Shown piece after piece: positions 23,996 through 32,207 of a DNA stretch of 64,000 nt. A program made the translations under genes and the position numbers. The stretch is from Treponema sp. (GTDB lineage: Bacteria > Spirochaetota > Spirochaetia > Treponematales > Treponemataceae). How positions within the stretch are numbered: the first letter of the stretch is position 1; each line of letters opens with the position of its first letter. The stretch covers positions 1 to 64,000 of the forward strand of contig JAFUYH010000041.1 of NCBI GenBank assembly GCA_017470605.1. Direction: 5' to 3'. The notes below the pieces were generated by a model that ran no database searches, was not told where the DNA came from, and saw only the letters and a list, made by a program, of their open reading frames with translations.

Positions 23996-24519
23996 TTACG
24001 ATTCCTTCGGAAAATATTTATTTATCAATTCAAGAGAAGCCTGAGAATCTATGAACATTTTCTGTGCATCAATACTCTGAGCTTTCAGTGTTTTTTTATA
24101 ATGTTCAACCAATGCAGTTTTTGCAACGAATTGAACATACCCTTCATTTCCAACATCCCAACTCAACTTACATGCAATTGCAAATAGATGTGCTCCACAC
24201 CTATATATTTCCCCTTATGACCATAATTATGAGGTGCTGCCTCAACTAATTCAACAAAAGTAAAAAGATAACTTCTAAAATGTTTAAGAGCAATAAGCCC
24301 TTCTATCTGATCAGAATCTTTTAAGGTTAATGCATATATTTCGCAATCATCTTTATGAGGAAGACTCCAATCAAATTTCCATCCTTCATTTTGTAACTCT
24401 TGAGCATCTTCTTTAGTAATAGTTTTTGCAACAAGACGATATTCCGTATCGAGTTTTTCACCACTACTACGTTCAATGAGACAATCCGTTAGTGAATCAA
24501 TTTCTATATCGATTTCCAC
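23996..24519 (-). pseudogene. Frameshifted GNAT-like acetyltransferase
   Basis: The first part reads from GTG 24519 (or TTG 24537) through GLIALKHFRSYLFTFVELVE and APHNYGHKGKYIGVE, then drifts to a stop at 24163. In another frame the sequence continues as AHLFAIACKLSWDVGNEGYV, then FVAKTALVEHYKKT, to a stop at 23996. Adding one G near 24194-24198 (GTGGAGCA to GTGGGAGCA) joins the two into about 175 residues with a GNAT-like acetyl-CoA-binding layout. Relatives I remember carry KYKGVGGxLFAIA at this place. A TATAAT near 24526-24531 on the minus strand lies six bases before the GTG, so the mRNA would be nearly leaderless. Confidence 0.7.
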
Positions 24520-24578
24520 ACTTTTATTATAGCACAAAATCAGATATTAATGAAAAGAAAAATCCTAGACAACCGTAA

Positions 24579-25739
24579 TTATTTATTTCCCTTTGCATTA
24601 TTATGTGGTCTGCATAGCATCTGACAGTTTGAGATATCAGTTGCACCACCTTTACTCCAGGCTGCTACATGATCGGCATCCATTTCTGTGAGTTTCCAGA
24701 TTTTTATTTTATTAGGAGTATCTGAAATAGCACAGAAAGGACAATTAGAAATACCCTTTGCTTCTGCTTCTTTAGTTTGTTTATCATAAACAATTCTTTT
24801 ATCTCTATCTTCAAAAATCCTGATGTTTAAGAGTTTTGTATCGACACAACCACCTAAAACATATTCAAAAATACCACTTCTGTTTTTAACGGCACCATCT
24901 GCATAGAGTTCTTTTACCTTTTTGTCAATTTCATCCGGATTATAAGGAGTTGTATGATATTTTTCATAAAGCTCTCCCCATTTCTGTCCGCACATTTCTT
25001 TTTCAACAGTTTTGAAAACACTGGAAACCCAATCAATTACAGAAGTAAAATAATTTTTGAGTTCAGAAATATCTTCACTGTTTCTGTGTTCAGACATATA
25101 TACTTCTTTATTGTTTTTACTTACCCAATTTAAAGCACAGGAAAGAAAATCCTGTCTTTTTACATCGCCTTTTATATATGCGCTCCATTTTTGAATATTT
25201 GAATTCTGGCTGTTAGAAAATTCTTTTTTTGCGGCAGTGACAAACTTACCAGAATAAATTGCATTTAAGAGTTCCTGTTCATTAAGCGGAACACCTGCAA
25301 TATTTATTGTCTTAAACCATTCCTTGATTTCACTTTCAGTTCCTTCGCAGATGTAAATCAATAATTTCGTATTAAGTATTTTTACCTGCAAATCTTCATC
25401 AAGTCCTGTAAAGTAATTTTCCATTCCATTAACTTTTACAGCAAACTTACCAATTACATAACGCCCAAAACTTGTAATTCGTTGCTGTCCATCTAGAACC
25501 TCATAGGTATCTTCTCCAGTTTTAACAAAATAAAGAATACCAAGAGGATATCCTTTTATGATTGAATCAATTACAGCAACATCTTTTACTCCATCAGCAT
25601 AAATATAATTTCGCTGATATTCCGGCTGGATTGTTAGTTTTCCTGATAATCCAAATAATCCTTTTCCTTCAAGTTCGTTATATGTAAAGCCGTTACAAAT
25701 TTCTTTTATGGTGATTTCGGTTTTTAGAGTTGTTTTCAT
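24579..25739 (-). CDS. DUF262-HNH endonuclease
   Basis: The 386-residue protein has a DUF262 ParB-like N-terminus ([11 protein letters not shown] near 36-46, [11 protein letters not shown] near 83) and a C-terminal HNH nuclease domain with a CPFC zinc knuckle, [12 protein letters not shown] and [16 protein letters not shown]. All catalytic HNH residues look intact. In relatives such proteins sit beside EcoRI-family adenine methyltransferases and act as the nuclease of a restriction system. Here the methyltransferase upstream (two bases away, co-transcribed) is truncated and lacks its catalytic half. Either the nuclease targets modified or foreign DNA, another enzyme protects the genome, or it is not expressed. 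Confidence 0.87.
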   Translation of the reverse strand: MKTTLKTEITIKEICNGFTYNELEGKGLFGLSGKLTIQPEYQRNYIYADGVKDVAVIDSIIKGYPLGILYFVKTGEDTYEVLDGQQRITSFGRYVIGKFAVKVNGMENYFTGLDEDLQVKILNTKLLIYICEGTESEIKEWFKTINIAGVPLNEQELLNAIYSGKFVTAAKKEFSNSQNSNIQKWSAYIKGDVKRQDFLSCALNWVSKNNKEVYMSEHRNSEDISELKNYFTSVIDWVSSVFKTVEKEMCGQKWGELYEKYHTTPYNPDEIDKKVKELYADGAVKNRSGIFEYVLGGCVDTKLLNIRIFEDRDKRIVYDKQTKEAEAKGISNCPFCAISDTPNKIKIWKLTEMDADHVAAWSKGGATDISNCQMLCRPHNNAKGNK

Positions 25740-25741
25740 TT

Positions 25742-26368
25742 TTACTTCCTTTTTATTAAGATTCTCTGATAAACTTTTTCTAAATGCCCATCACCCACTA
25801 AAAGAACTCCACTTGCATTTAAATCATAAGTTCCTTTCTTCCCAAACTTTATATAATATGCTTCTTTACATTCGATTGTTGTATAAAATTTTGTTTTTAG
25901 CCCATACAAATCTTCATTTTCACACATTCCAACTATTTCAAATTGTTCAGGGCAATACTTATCAAGAAAAGAAATGGGAACCCCCATAACTCCATTAAAA
26001 TCAACTGGTATTGAATCCACAAAAGGAACTTCTATTGCATCATAATTATCATAATGACTATATCCATAATTCTTTACTTCTTTATGTCTGCTAAATTTTA
26101 TATTATCTGCTTCTGACATTAAGACTAAAGGTTGATGTCTACGTCCATGCTCAATGTTTGTGTACCATCGAACTCCATTTACTCGCCAATATAATTTGCC
26201 ATCCTTAATATAAGCATTTTTTTCATTTGACATTTTTTTAGGGTCATACAATTTCGCACTACCTACAAAGTACGCTGCACCGCCATTAAAATAACTTGCT
26301 CCCAGCCATATTTCATTATTTTTTATTTTAGGGAAAACTTCTTTATAAGTAATGGCATTCAACTGCAT
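25742..26368 (-). pseudogene. C-terminal fragment of an EcoRI-family adenine methyltransferase
   Basis: The 208 codons match the C-terminal half of the EcoRI methylase family: NAITYKEVFPKI, NEIWLGASYF, VRWYTNIEHGRRHQPL, YDNYDAIEVPFVDSIPVDF, GVMGVPISFLDKYCPEQFEI and the end QRILIKRK. The N-terminal half with the SAM-binding and NPPF-type catalytic motifs is missing; the sequence breaks right before NAITYKE, and upstream codons hit stops. The plus-strand XRE fragment begins about 40 bases away and is also missing its 5' end, so one deletion probably removed both gene starts. Family assignment is from memory of conserved motifs. Confidence 0.8.
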
Positions 26369-26407
26369 AACTTGTACTGATTAATTTCTTTAATCCAAAT
26401 CTATTAA

Positions 26408-26686
26408 AATTCTGAGCAAGCTGTAGGATTTGATACAACAACCATAAGTAAAGGTTTAGCAAATCAAAGTATTCCTTCTGCAGATGTAGCATTAAAAATT
26501 TCTTACTTTCTAAATGTATCTATTGAATATCTTTTGGGATTACCTGCAAAATCTGAAAACAAAAACAATGAAGAAGAACAAAAACAAATTCGCTATTATA
26601 AAAAATATTTCAATTTAATTTCTCAAGCCGAACACTTGAACGAACAACAATTAAAAGCTATTGAGAATCTAATTAAAACTATATAA
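26408..26686 (+). pseudogene. 5'-truncated XRE-family regulator
   Basis: The frame is open from 26408 (after TAA 26405-26407) to TAA at 26684-26686 and encodes 92 residues. It contains the second half of a helix-turn-helix (VGFDTTTISKGLANQ, ADVALKISYFLNVSIEYLLG), a Lys/Glu/Asn-rich linker and a C-terminal helix ending IENLIKTI. The first helices and any start codon are missing. It is divergent from the truncated methyltransferase and was probably its controller. Confidence 0.72.
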
Positions 26687-26694
26687 AAGCAAGG

Positions 26695-26786
26695 GTGTTG
26701 CGGAACAACCAGTTGTTCCGAGCCATTTTTATCGATGAGCCTAAAAAATGCAGTGCATTTTTTTTAACGGCTCTTCGATTTTAGGC
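26695..26786 (-). repeat. Two-hairpin element with covarying stems, copy 1
   Basis: On the minus strand it starts GCCTAAAATCGAAGAGCC, continues GTTAAAAAAAA, a TGCA-centred palindrome with T-run, AGGCTCATCGAT, ATGGCTCGG and a GGAACAAC/GTTGTTCC hairpin. GAGCC pairs with GGCTC. A second copy at 51490-51588 keeps the frame but has GAACC with GGTTC at this stem, and different hairpins in both variable places. Confidence 0.75.
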
Positions 26787-26893
26787 AGGGGGCGGCGTTT
26801 GAGCCCCCGCAGAAGGGGTAGTACGCTCGCTGTCGCTCACTACCGAGTTTCTTTCAGAAACTCGCAACGCGAGGGGAAGACCTTCCCCTCCTC
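26787..26893. repeat. GC-rich modular hairpin repeat downstream of hslU
   Basis: On the plus strand: GGGGGCGGCG, GAGCCCCCGCAGAAGGGG, GTAGTACGCTCG, CTCACTACC, a CGAGTTTCT/AGAAACTCG hairpin, and GCGAGGGGAAGACCTTCCCC. It shares the GAGGGG end hairpin and the CTACCCC/GGGG block with the copies at 5213 and 19278, but the inner hairpins differ. Confidence 0.7.
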
Positions 26894-26894
26894 T

Positions 26895-28424
26895 CTAAAG
26901 AATATATCTAGACAAATCCTGATTCTGGCTGATACCTTCGAGTTTCTCGTCCACGTAGGCGGCATCAATCTTGATTGTTTCGCCCTTGTGTTCGTCTGCT
27001 TCGAAGTTGATGTCGGCAAGAACCTTTTCCATGATTGTGTGCAGGCGGCGGGCTCCGATATTTTCTGCGCTGGCATTAACCTCTTCTGCAACAGTACTCA
27101 TACGGTCGAGGGCATCTTCTGTAATGTCGAGTTTTACACCTTCTGTTTCAAGAAGTGATGTGTACTGCATAATCAGGCTGTTCTTTGGCTCGCTGAGGAT
27201 GCGCTTAAAATCATCCTTGTGAAGTGAGTCGAGTTCAACACGAAGCGGAAAGCGGCCCTGAAGTTCCGGAATCAAATCGCTAGGAGCTGCAACACTGAAG
27301 GCTCCGGCTGCAATAAAGAGAATGTGAGTTGTATCAACCACACCAAACTTTGTGTTTACGTTGCTTCCTTCAACAATCGGAAGAATATCGCGCTGAACGC
27401 CTTCGCGGCTTACGTCCTGTCCGTGGCTTTCGCCGTGAACGGCAATCTTATCAATTTCATCAATAAAGATGATTCCGCTCTGCTCAACGCGACGCTTGGC
27501 TTCGTCGGCAACCTTGTCGTGGTCTACCATGTTATCAAGAACTTCTTCGGTAAGAATCTTGCGGGCTTCCTTGACGGTGATGTTGCGCTTTTTGCCGCGA
27601 CCCTGGCCGTTCATCATATTCAAGATTCCCTGCATGCTGTTCTGAAGGTCGTCTATGCTGCCGCCCGCGATGATTTCCATATTCGGCATTCCCTGAGGGC
27701 GGTGAACAACCATTTCAACCTCGCGGTCTTCCAGTTTGCCTTCGCGAAGCATCTGGCGGAACTTTTCGCGAGTGTGATTTTCACGCTCTTTTTCTGCGGC
27801 ATCTTCATCAGCTTTCTGCTGCTGAGCAGCGGCTTCGTTTGCCTCGTTCAGAGCTGACTGCATATCTGCGGCAACTTTATTCAAATCAATAGTGATTTCG
27901 CCGGCACTTGGCTGGCTCAAAAAGCCCAGAGGCTTGATATCCATTTTAGATTCTGAAGCAGGCTTGTCACTCTTCTTTTTGTTATCACCGGTTCCAGGCA
28001 AAAGCAGGTCGAGGAGACGCTCTTCTACAACACTTACAGACTTCTCGCGCAGCTGCTCTTCCATTTCGGCCTTAACATCGTTGTAGCCTACAGCCATAAG
28101 GTCGCGGATCATGCTTTCTACATCGCGGCCAACATAACCTACTTCGGTGTATTTTGTAGCCTCAACCTTAAGGAAAGGAGCACCACAGAGCTTTGCAAGA
28201 CGGCGGGCAATTTCTGTTTTACCACAGCCGGTTGGTCCAATCATCAAAATATTTTTTGGAGCAACCTCATCGCGGATTTCTTCCGGCAGCTTAAGGCGAC
28301 GGAAGCGGTTACGAAGGGCAACAGCAACGGCGCGCTTAGCCTTTTCCTGCCCGATGATATATGAGTCCAGTTTTTCTACAATCTGTTTTGGTGTAAGTTC
28401 TGTTTTGTTTTCTGTGTTTTCCAT
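26895..28424 (-). CDS. hslU: HslU, ATPase subunit of the HslUV protease
   Basis: HslU is the AAA+ unfoldase that feeds substrates to HslV in the cytoplasm. The protein has Walker A GPTGCGKT near residue 63, the pore motif GYVGRD, Walker [12 protein letters not shown] and the C-terminal sequence LSRYIL that inserts into HslV. At 509 residues it is longer than E. coli HslU (443) because of a Gln/Ala/Glu-rich insertion in the I domain. It starts three bases after hslV, so the pair is an operon. A GC-rich repeat follows directly. Confidence 0.96.
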   Translation of the reverse strand: MENTENKTELTPKQIVEKLDSYIIGQEKAKRAVAVALRNRFRRLKLPEEIRDEVAPKNILMIGPTGCGKTEIARRLAKLCGAPFLKVEATKYTEVGYVGRDVESMIRDLMAVGYNDVKAEMEEQLREKSVSVVEERLLDLLLPGTGDNKKKSDKPASESKMDIKPLGFLSQPSAGEITIDLNKVAADMQSALNEANEAAAQQQKADEDAAEKERENHTREKFRQMLREGKLEDREVEMVVHRPQGMPNMEIIAGGSIDDLQNSMQGILNMMNGQGRGKKRNITVKEARKILTEEVLDNMVDHDKVADEAKRRVEQSGIIFIDEIDKIAVHGESHGQDVSREGVQRDILPIVEGSNVNTKFGVVDTTHILFIAAGAFSVAAPSDLIPELQGRFPLRVELDSLHKDDFKRILSEPKNSLIMQYTSLLETEGVKLDITEDALDRMSTVAEEVNASAENIGARRLHTIMEKVLADINFEADEHKGETIKIDAAYVDEKLEGISQNQDLSRYIL

Positions 28425-28427
28425 AAA

Positions 28428-28973
28428 TTATTCCAAAGTCTCAACAGTCAAATTCTGATTTGTGTAAATACAGATGCTGCCGGCAATTTTTAGCGACCGC
28501 TCGGCAATTTCCTTAGCAGACAAATCCGAAGAATCAAGATAAGCAAGAGCCGCAGAATATGCATAGTTACCGCCACTGCCAATCGCAATTGCATCGTGCT
28601 CAGGCTCAATAACGTTGCCGTCGCCGCTGATTAAAAGAATCTGCTTTTTGTCGGCAACAAGAAGCATGGCCTCGAGCTTCTGCAGAGTGCGGTCCGTACG
28701 CCAGGCCTTTGCAAGCTCCACGGCAGAGCGCATAATGTCACCGTTATATTCCTTCACCTTAGCTTCAAAGCGGTCAAGCAGAGTAAAAGCATCAGCCACA
28801 GAGCCCGCAAAGCCGGTAAGAATCTTTCCATCATAAATTTTTCGAACCTTGCGAGAGTTTCCCTTACAAACAGTCTCGCCCAAAGTACACTGGCCATCGC
28901 CAGCCATAGCAACCTGCCCGTTTCTGCGGACAGCAAGAATAGTCGTACTTCTGATTTTTGTTTTATTTCCCAT
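28428..28973 (-). CDS. hslV: HslV, peptidase subunit of the HslUV protease
   Basis: The 181-residue threonine peptidase has [12 protein letters not shown] near the start (the Thr becomes N-terminal after processing), [22 protein letters not shown] and the sodium-site region AIGSGGNYA. It forms the double-ring core with HslU. ATG 28973 is about 260 bases from a 5' fragment of xerC in the same direction, so a xerC-hslV-hslU order was probably ancestral. Confidence 0.95.
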   Translation of the reverse strand: MGNKTKIRSTTILAVRRNGQVAMAGDGQCTLGETVCKGNSRKVRKIYDGKILTGFAGSVADAFTLLDRFEAKVKEYNGDIMRSAVELAKAWRTDRTLQKLEAMLLVADKKQILLISGDGNVIEPEHDAIAIGSGGNYAYSAALAYLDSSDLSAKEIAERSLKIAGSICIYTNQNLTVETLE

Positions 28974-29035
28974 AAGTTAAAATATAATGATTTAGACGTC
29001 AAAGGGCAAATAAAAAATAATTAGAAAAAAGATTT

Positions 29036-29190
29036 GAATATTCCGGGCGTTCCCCGACGGCTCTACTTCATTCCGCCGCCGGGTCGGGCGTTCCGCCATT
29101 ACGTACGGTGCTACGCACCTACCTCCAGCCGCTTCCCTCGTCGCTCACTGTGTTCGCTCCTCAGTTCAAACAGCCGCCCCCCTAACCGCA
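29036..29190. repeat. GC-rich repeat fused to the xerC fragment
   Basis: On the minus strand it begins GGGGGGCGGCTGTTTGA, then GCGAACACAGTGAGCGAC, GAGGTAGGTGCG, CCGTACGTAATGGCGGAACG, CCCGACCCGGCGG and GGGGAACGCCCGG. The beginning matches the plus-strand start of the copy at 26787. The rest is a different GC-rich module. Together with the flanks, 28974-29318 holds this repeat, the xerC fragment and a short AT-rich leader to the MNT gene. Confidence 0.7.
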
Positions 29191-29234
29191 CCAAGATACA
29201 AAAGAAATTCGTCTGTCAGCTCGTGTAAAGTCAT
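29166..29234 (-). pseudogene. 5' fragment of xerC
   Basis: From ATG 29234 the minus strand encodes MTLHELTDEFLLYLGAVRG, then AAV and a stop. The intact xerC at 35269 starts MTLQEVCDEFLLYIGSVKG. The upstream bases also match: TCATACTTT, ATTATCGG and AGAAA occur in both places on the plus strand. The similarity stops where the GC-rich repeat begins (GGGGGGCGG). It is therefore the truncated start of a second xerC copy, just upstream of hslV. Confidence 0.82.
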
Positions 29235-29318
29235 ACTTTTATTATCGGAAGAAATCGATGAAAACTCAGTCAAGAAAAAAGTCTATCAAATTTTCATAAA
29301 TCGTGTTATATTATCAGT

Positions 29319-29591
29319 ATGAATGCAATGATTCTTGCAAAAGCAACAAATATCCTCAAAAATGCAGGCTGCACTGAAATCTATCTTTTCGGCTCACAGG
29401 CAACCGGAAAAGCAAATGATAATTCTGATGTAGATTTAGGCGTAAAAGGTTTGCCTCCAAAGCTCTTTTTCCGCATGCATTCAGACCTGGAAGAAGCCTT
29501 AAAAATGCCGGTAGATTTAGTTGATTTTGATTACCAGAAAGATTTTTTCGACTTACTTCAAAGAGTAGGAGAACTTAAAAAAATTGGATGA
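29319..29591 (+). CDS. MNT-type nucleotidyltransferase (MntA-like antitoxin)
   Basis: This minimal nucleotidyltransferase has about 90 residues: IYLFGSQATGK, then SDVDLGV gives the GSx10DxD active site, with a third Asp in VDLVDFDY. MntA-type enzymes AMPylate and silence the partner HEPN RNase. Two ATGs (29319, 29328) are possible. The HEPN gene overlaps its end but is truncated, so the antitoxin now lacks a working toxin here. Confidence 0.8.
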   Translation: MNAMILAKATNILKNAGCTEIYLFGSQATGKANDNSDVDLGVKGLPPKLFFRMHSDLEEALKMPVDLVDFDYQKDFFDLLQRVGELKKIG

Positions 29592-29784
29592 GATTACAAA
29601 AGAAAAAATAAATCTTGAAATATCAAAAATTGACACACTCGTCAGTAAATCTTCTCTTCTTCTTACAAAATGCAAAAACACAGAACCAGACTTTTTTGAT
29701 TTAAATGCTGCTGGCTCAAGACCTTTTACTGCAAACAGTGCATTCTTGTCGGAGAATTTCTGCAAGAATCACCAAGATGAGTAA
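29584..29784 (+). pseudogene. Truncated HEPN (HepT-like) toxin gene
   Basis: It begins at TTG 29584, overlapping the MNT stop, and reads DEITKEKINLEISKIDTLV and KNTEPDFFDLNAAGS, which is how HEPN substrate-binding partners of MNT proteins start. After about 45 codons the family similarity ends, and the remaining codons are the antisense of the neighbouring Cys-rich gene. The C-terminal half with the RNase R-x4-6-H motif is missing, so it is a remnant. Confidence 0.7.
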
Positions 29785-29953
29785 TAAGCTTTCTGTTTTG
29801 ACAGTGAGTTTTATCACCACAGTAAACACAGCATTCTCCATCAGTTACACCAACATGAATACCTGCAGGATTACCTAAACATTGCACACCTGTTGTAGAA
29901 AACAATTTTTGATTTATAGTACGGAGTGTATCTCCACAATAACGGCATTTCAT
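29726..29953 (-). CDS. Small Cys-rich protein with two zinc-ribbon-like units
   Basis: The 75 residues contain two similar units. Unit one has CRYCG, then a Cys followed by NPAGIH; unit two has CVYCG, then a Cys followed by NSPTRMH. Each gives a CxxC plus Cys/His set fit to bind zinc. The frame is open a little further upstream, but ATG 29953 starts unit one. Its 3' end overlaps the truncated HEPN frame on the other strand. The ribosome site is weak. Function unknown; nucleic-acid binding is only a guess. Confidence 0.5.
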   Translation of the reverse strand: MKCRYCGDTLRTINQKLFSTTGVQCLGNPAGIHVGVTDGECCVYCGDKTHCQNRKLITHLGDSCRNSPTRMHCLQ

Positions 29954-30042
29954 TTTATTCAGCCGTGTTGTATACAGCACCAGGCTTTATCCTCACCAGA
30001 TTTTTCATCTCTTTCTAAGCGTATTCCTGATTTTAACTCCCA

Positions 30043-30426
30043 TTAATACACGTCATCACAGATATATTTTTCTTCCATTTCATCAGCACAAACAGCTACA
30101 GTTTTCAAAATTTCGTCTATTTTTTCCTCTGAAAGATTTTCTAATTCTTCAAAATGAGAAACACCACATTCTCCATCTTCGGTACAGGTAATCCTTCCAT
30201 ATTTCCAATCAGATAAATCACATAAAGCATCCTTTATATCATTCTTATTAATATTTCCAATTACAGAGTGAAAACCTATTCTTTTTTCGCTTCTATTAAT
30301 AATAACTATCTGCTTTCTTCCATTTTTTAAGAAAACCATTGCAGTAATAATATCATCATCTTCATCATACTCGCTTATTTCATAATTAGCCGTAATATAA
30401 TCTCTTACTTCTTTCCAGCTTTTCAT
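30043..30426 (-). CDS. YbjN/CesT-like small protein
   Basis: The gene encodes 127 residues that look like the alpha-beta fold of YbjN-type proteins and type III secretion chaperones: acidic, with VFLKNGRKQIVIINRS and KRIGFHSVIG strands. ATG 30426 has GGAAGGTG upstream. It lies 54 bases after the SHOCT protein gene and is the last gene of that group, perhaps a chaperone or immunity factor. The family call is tentative. Confidence 0.5.
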   Translation of the reverse strand: MKSWKEVRDYITANYEISEYDEDDDIITAMVFLKNGRKQIVIINRSEKRIGFHSVIGNINKNDIKDALCDLSDWKYGRITCTEDGECGVSHFEELENLSEEKIDEILKTVAVCADEMEEKYICDDVY

Positions 30427-30480
30427 TTTATTCACCTTCCGTAATTATTTAATCTGCCCTATACAGAACAGATTTTTCTT

Positions 30481-31602
30481 TTATATCGCACTCAAAATTT
30501 CCGCTTTCTTTGAATCAAAATCTTCCTGTGAAATCAGGCCGCTGTCGAGCATTTTCTTCAGCTTGGTGATTTTCTTTTCGGCTTCTGCAAATCCGTCATC
30601 ATCTTCTTCTGTGTCAGAACCTACTCCGCCATCAAATCCAATCTGTTCAGCCTCTTTTTTGATTTTTCTAAGCTGATTTTTGAAAGAATTCCATTTTGTT
30701 TGTGCAATATTATCGAGAATCTTATTCTCGCAGTCATCATAAACATCTACTATACCAACAAACGTTTCGTCCTGTCGTGCTTCGAAAATTTCAGATGCAT
30801 CATCAAAATCATATTCATTAATGTCTCCCTGTTTTGCAAGTATGACATTTTTATCAGTTAATATAATAATAGAATTAGAATCCGTGGTCGAATTCATAAC
30901 CTTATGACCTACTTTTGAGCCGGCAACTTTTGCCAATCCCATTCCAAATCCTACGAGTCCTTTTGCTCCTCCTAAAATTGCATTACCCAAACCTTTTGAA
31001 ACGGTCTTACCCAAATTCTCCGTAAGGTTTCCGCTGTTTTCTTCCAATACAAGAAGAATTTTCGAATTTTTATGCAAGAAATCGTTATTAAATATATCTT
31101 CCATTCGGTCTTTATAAAACAAAAGGAGTTTATAAAAATCAGGTCTATATGAAGAGTTTTCGTTGAGTTCAAAATCCTCAATAAGCTGCTCAACCTGTTT
31201 TTTTGGTGTCATATCATCATTTTCGAACACTTCAGATAAAACAGAAACAAGAGACTTATAACTTTCCATTTTCTCTTCTGTATCTTCAAATTTCTTCTTT
31301 CCATCATAGAAAAGTGATGACATAATTATATCCGTACCTGAATCATCTTTTACGGTTGATTCTTTAAAAGTAATTTTTGAAAAATCAGTTAGGGCTACGT
31401 CTATTTCTTCATCACCAAATATTATTTTTGTCTTGATTGGAAAAAATTGAACCTTCATTTTTGATTTTGAAATCTCATAAATCAAAGATGTTTTTTCATC
31501 AAATTCCCAGCCATCACCACCAAATACAGCCTTTGCAGCCTTATCTATTGTAGTTGAGATTTTATCTTGGTTAAGAGCTTCTATAGCATCTGAAAATAAC
31601 AT
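30481..31602 (-). CDS. SHOCT-domain protein of unknown function
   Basis: This 373-residue protein ends with a clear SHOCT domain (ITKLKKMLDSGLISQEDF, then KKAEIL), a short helical pair found at the C-terminus of many bacterial and phage proteins. The middle, about 205-235, is a Gly-rich hydrophobic stretch (LGNAILGGAKGLVGFGMGL) that could insert into a membrane. A PH-like module may follow (SIIILTDKNVILAK). The gene follows the small membrane gene by two bases. Function unknown; the operon context suggests a membrane-acting accessory system. Confidence 0.6.
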   Translation of the reverse strand: MLFSDAIEALNQDKISTTIDKAAKAVFGGDGWEFDEKTSLIYEISKSKMKVQFFPIKTKIIFGDEEIDVALTDFSKITFKESTVKDDSGTDIIMSSLFYDGKKKFEDTEEKMESYKSLVSVLSEVFENDDMTPKKQVEQLIEDFELNENSSYRPDFYKLLLFYKDRMEDIFNNDFLHKNSKILLVLEENSGNLTENLGKTVSKGLGNAILGGAKGLVGFGMGLAKVAGSKVGHKVMNSTTDSNSIIILTDKNVILAKQGDINEYDFDDASEIFEARQDETFVGIVDVYDDCENKILDNIAQTKWNSFKNQLRKIKKEAEQIGFDGGVGSDTEEDDDGFAEAEKKITKLKKMLDSGLISQEDFDSKKAEILSAI

Positions 31603-31604
31603 TT

Positions 31605-31892
31605 TTATTTATCCTCCAATTTTTCTCTGTTTTTAGTTTTTGTTTCAATAATTCCCTTAAGAACTGTATAGATAAAGAAAATCACAAAGGGAAGCAGAAT
31701 TATTATGATAATTGAAAATACTGCACTTCTGCTATATATCCTTATCGTATGCTTAAATATGCATTCCAGAATTTCGAGCAGATAAAAAAATCCGCAGAAA
31801 ATTTCACCCTGCACTGTTTCGCGGAATTTCTTTAAGCATGACGTACCAAAGGCAAGTACAATGCCAATAACAATATTAATGAGTAAAAGCAT
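31605..31892 (-). CDS. Small membrane protein in the SHOCT operon
   Basis: The 95-residue protein starts at ATG 31892 (AAGGAG eight bases upstream). It has a first hydrophobic segment (LLLINIVIGIVLAFGTS), an amphipathic middle, and a second strong one (FSIIIIILLPFVIFFIYTVL), ending in a charged tail. An upstream in-frame GTG at 31931 was rejected because it overlaps the preceding small gene. Family unknown. Confidence 0.55.
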   Translation of the reverse strand: MLLLINIVIGIVLAFGTSCLKKFRETVQGEIFCGFFYLLEILECIFKHTIRIYSRSAVFSIIIIILLPFVIFFIYTVLKGIIETKTKNREKLEDK

Positions 31893-31915
31893 TCTGAATT
31901 TCTCCTTTTTTATTT

Positions 31916-32086
31916 CTACATTTTCACACACGAAACGATTTTGTATTTGTAACTGTTCGATGGAAGGTGTGTTGAATTAAACTTATTTTTTGCTTCCATA
32001 ATTGACGATGCCTCTACGCTAGTTCCTGCGGTTGAGACTATCTTCCCATTTTGAATTTTTTGAAAAGTAATTTTAAATCGTGCCAT
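31916..32086 (-). CDS. 56-residue small protein, first gene of the SHOCT operon
   Basis: ATG 32086 follows TAGGAG with good spacing, and the frame ends at TAG 31916. The product starts MARFKITFQKIQNGKIVST and contains EASSIMEAKNKF and YKYKIVSC. It is basic and probably a small alpha-beta fold. It lies directly below the operator-like palindromes and 24 bases above the membrane gene. Family unknown. Confidence 0.6.
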   Translation of the reverse strand: MARFKITFQKIQNGKIVSTAGTSVEASSIMEAKNKFNSTHLPSNSYKYKIVSCVKM

Positions 32087-32120
32087 TTTCTTTCTCCTAA
32101 GTTATTGATATTTTTACAAA

Positions 32121-32186
32121 ATACTCTTTATTGAGTATATTACATTATATACTCAATTTATTGATTTTGGCAATTTTTAAATACTC
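32121..32186. promoter_or_regulatory. Operator with four ATACTC half-sites between divergent genes
   Basis: Half-sites are ATACTC (32121), GAGTAT (32133), ATACTC (32149) and ATACTC (32181). The centre forms a perfect 10-bp inverted repeat, ATTGAGTATA...TATACTCAAT, with an 8-bp gap. The adjoining XRE regulator (32208, plus strand) and the small-protein operon (32086, minus strand) read away from it, so it is probably that regulator's binding site. Confidence 0.65.
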
Positions 32187-32207
32187 AAATAATGGTATTC
32201 TAAGTAT

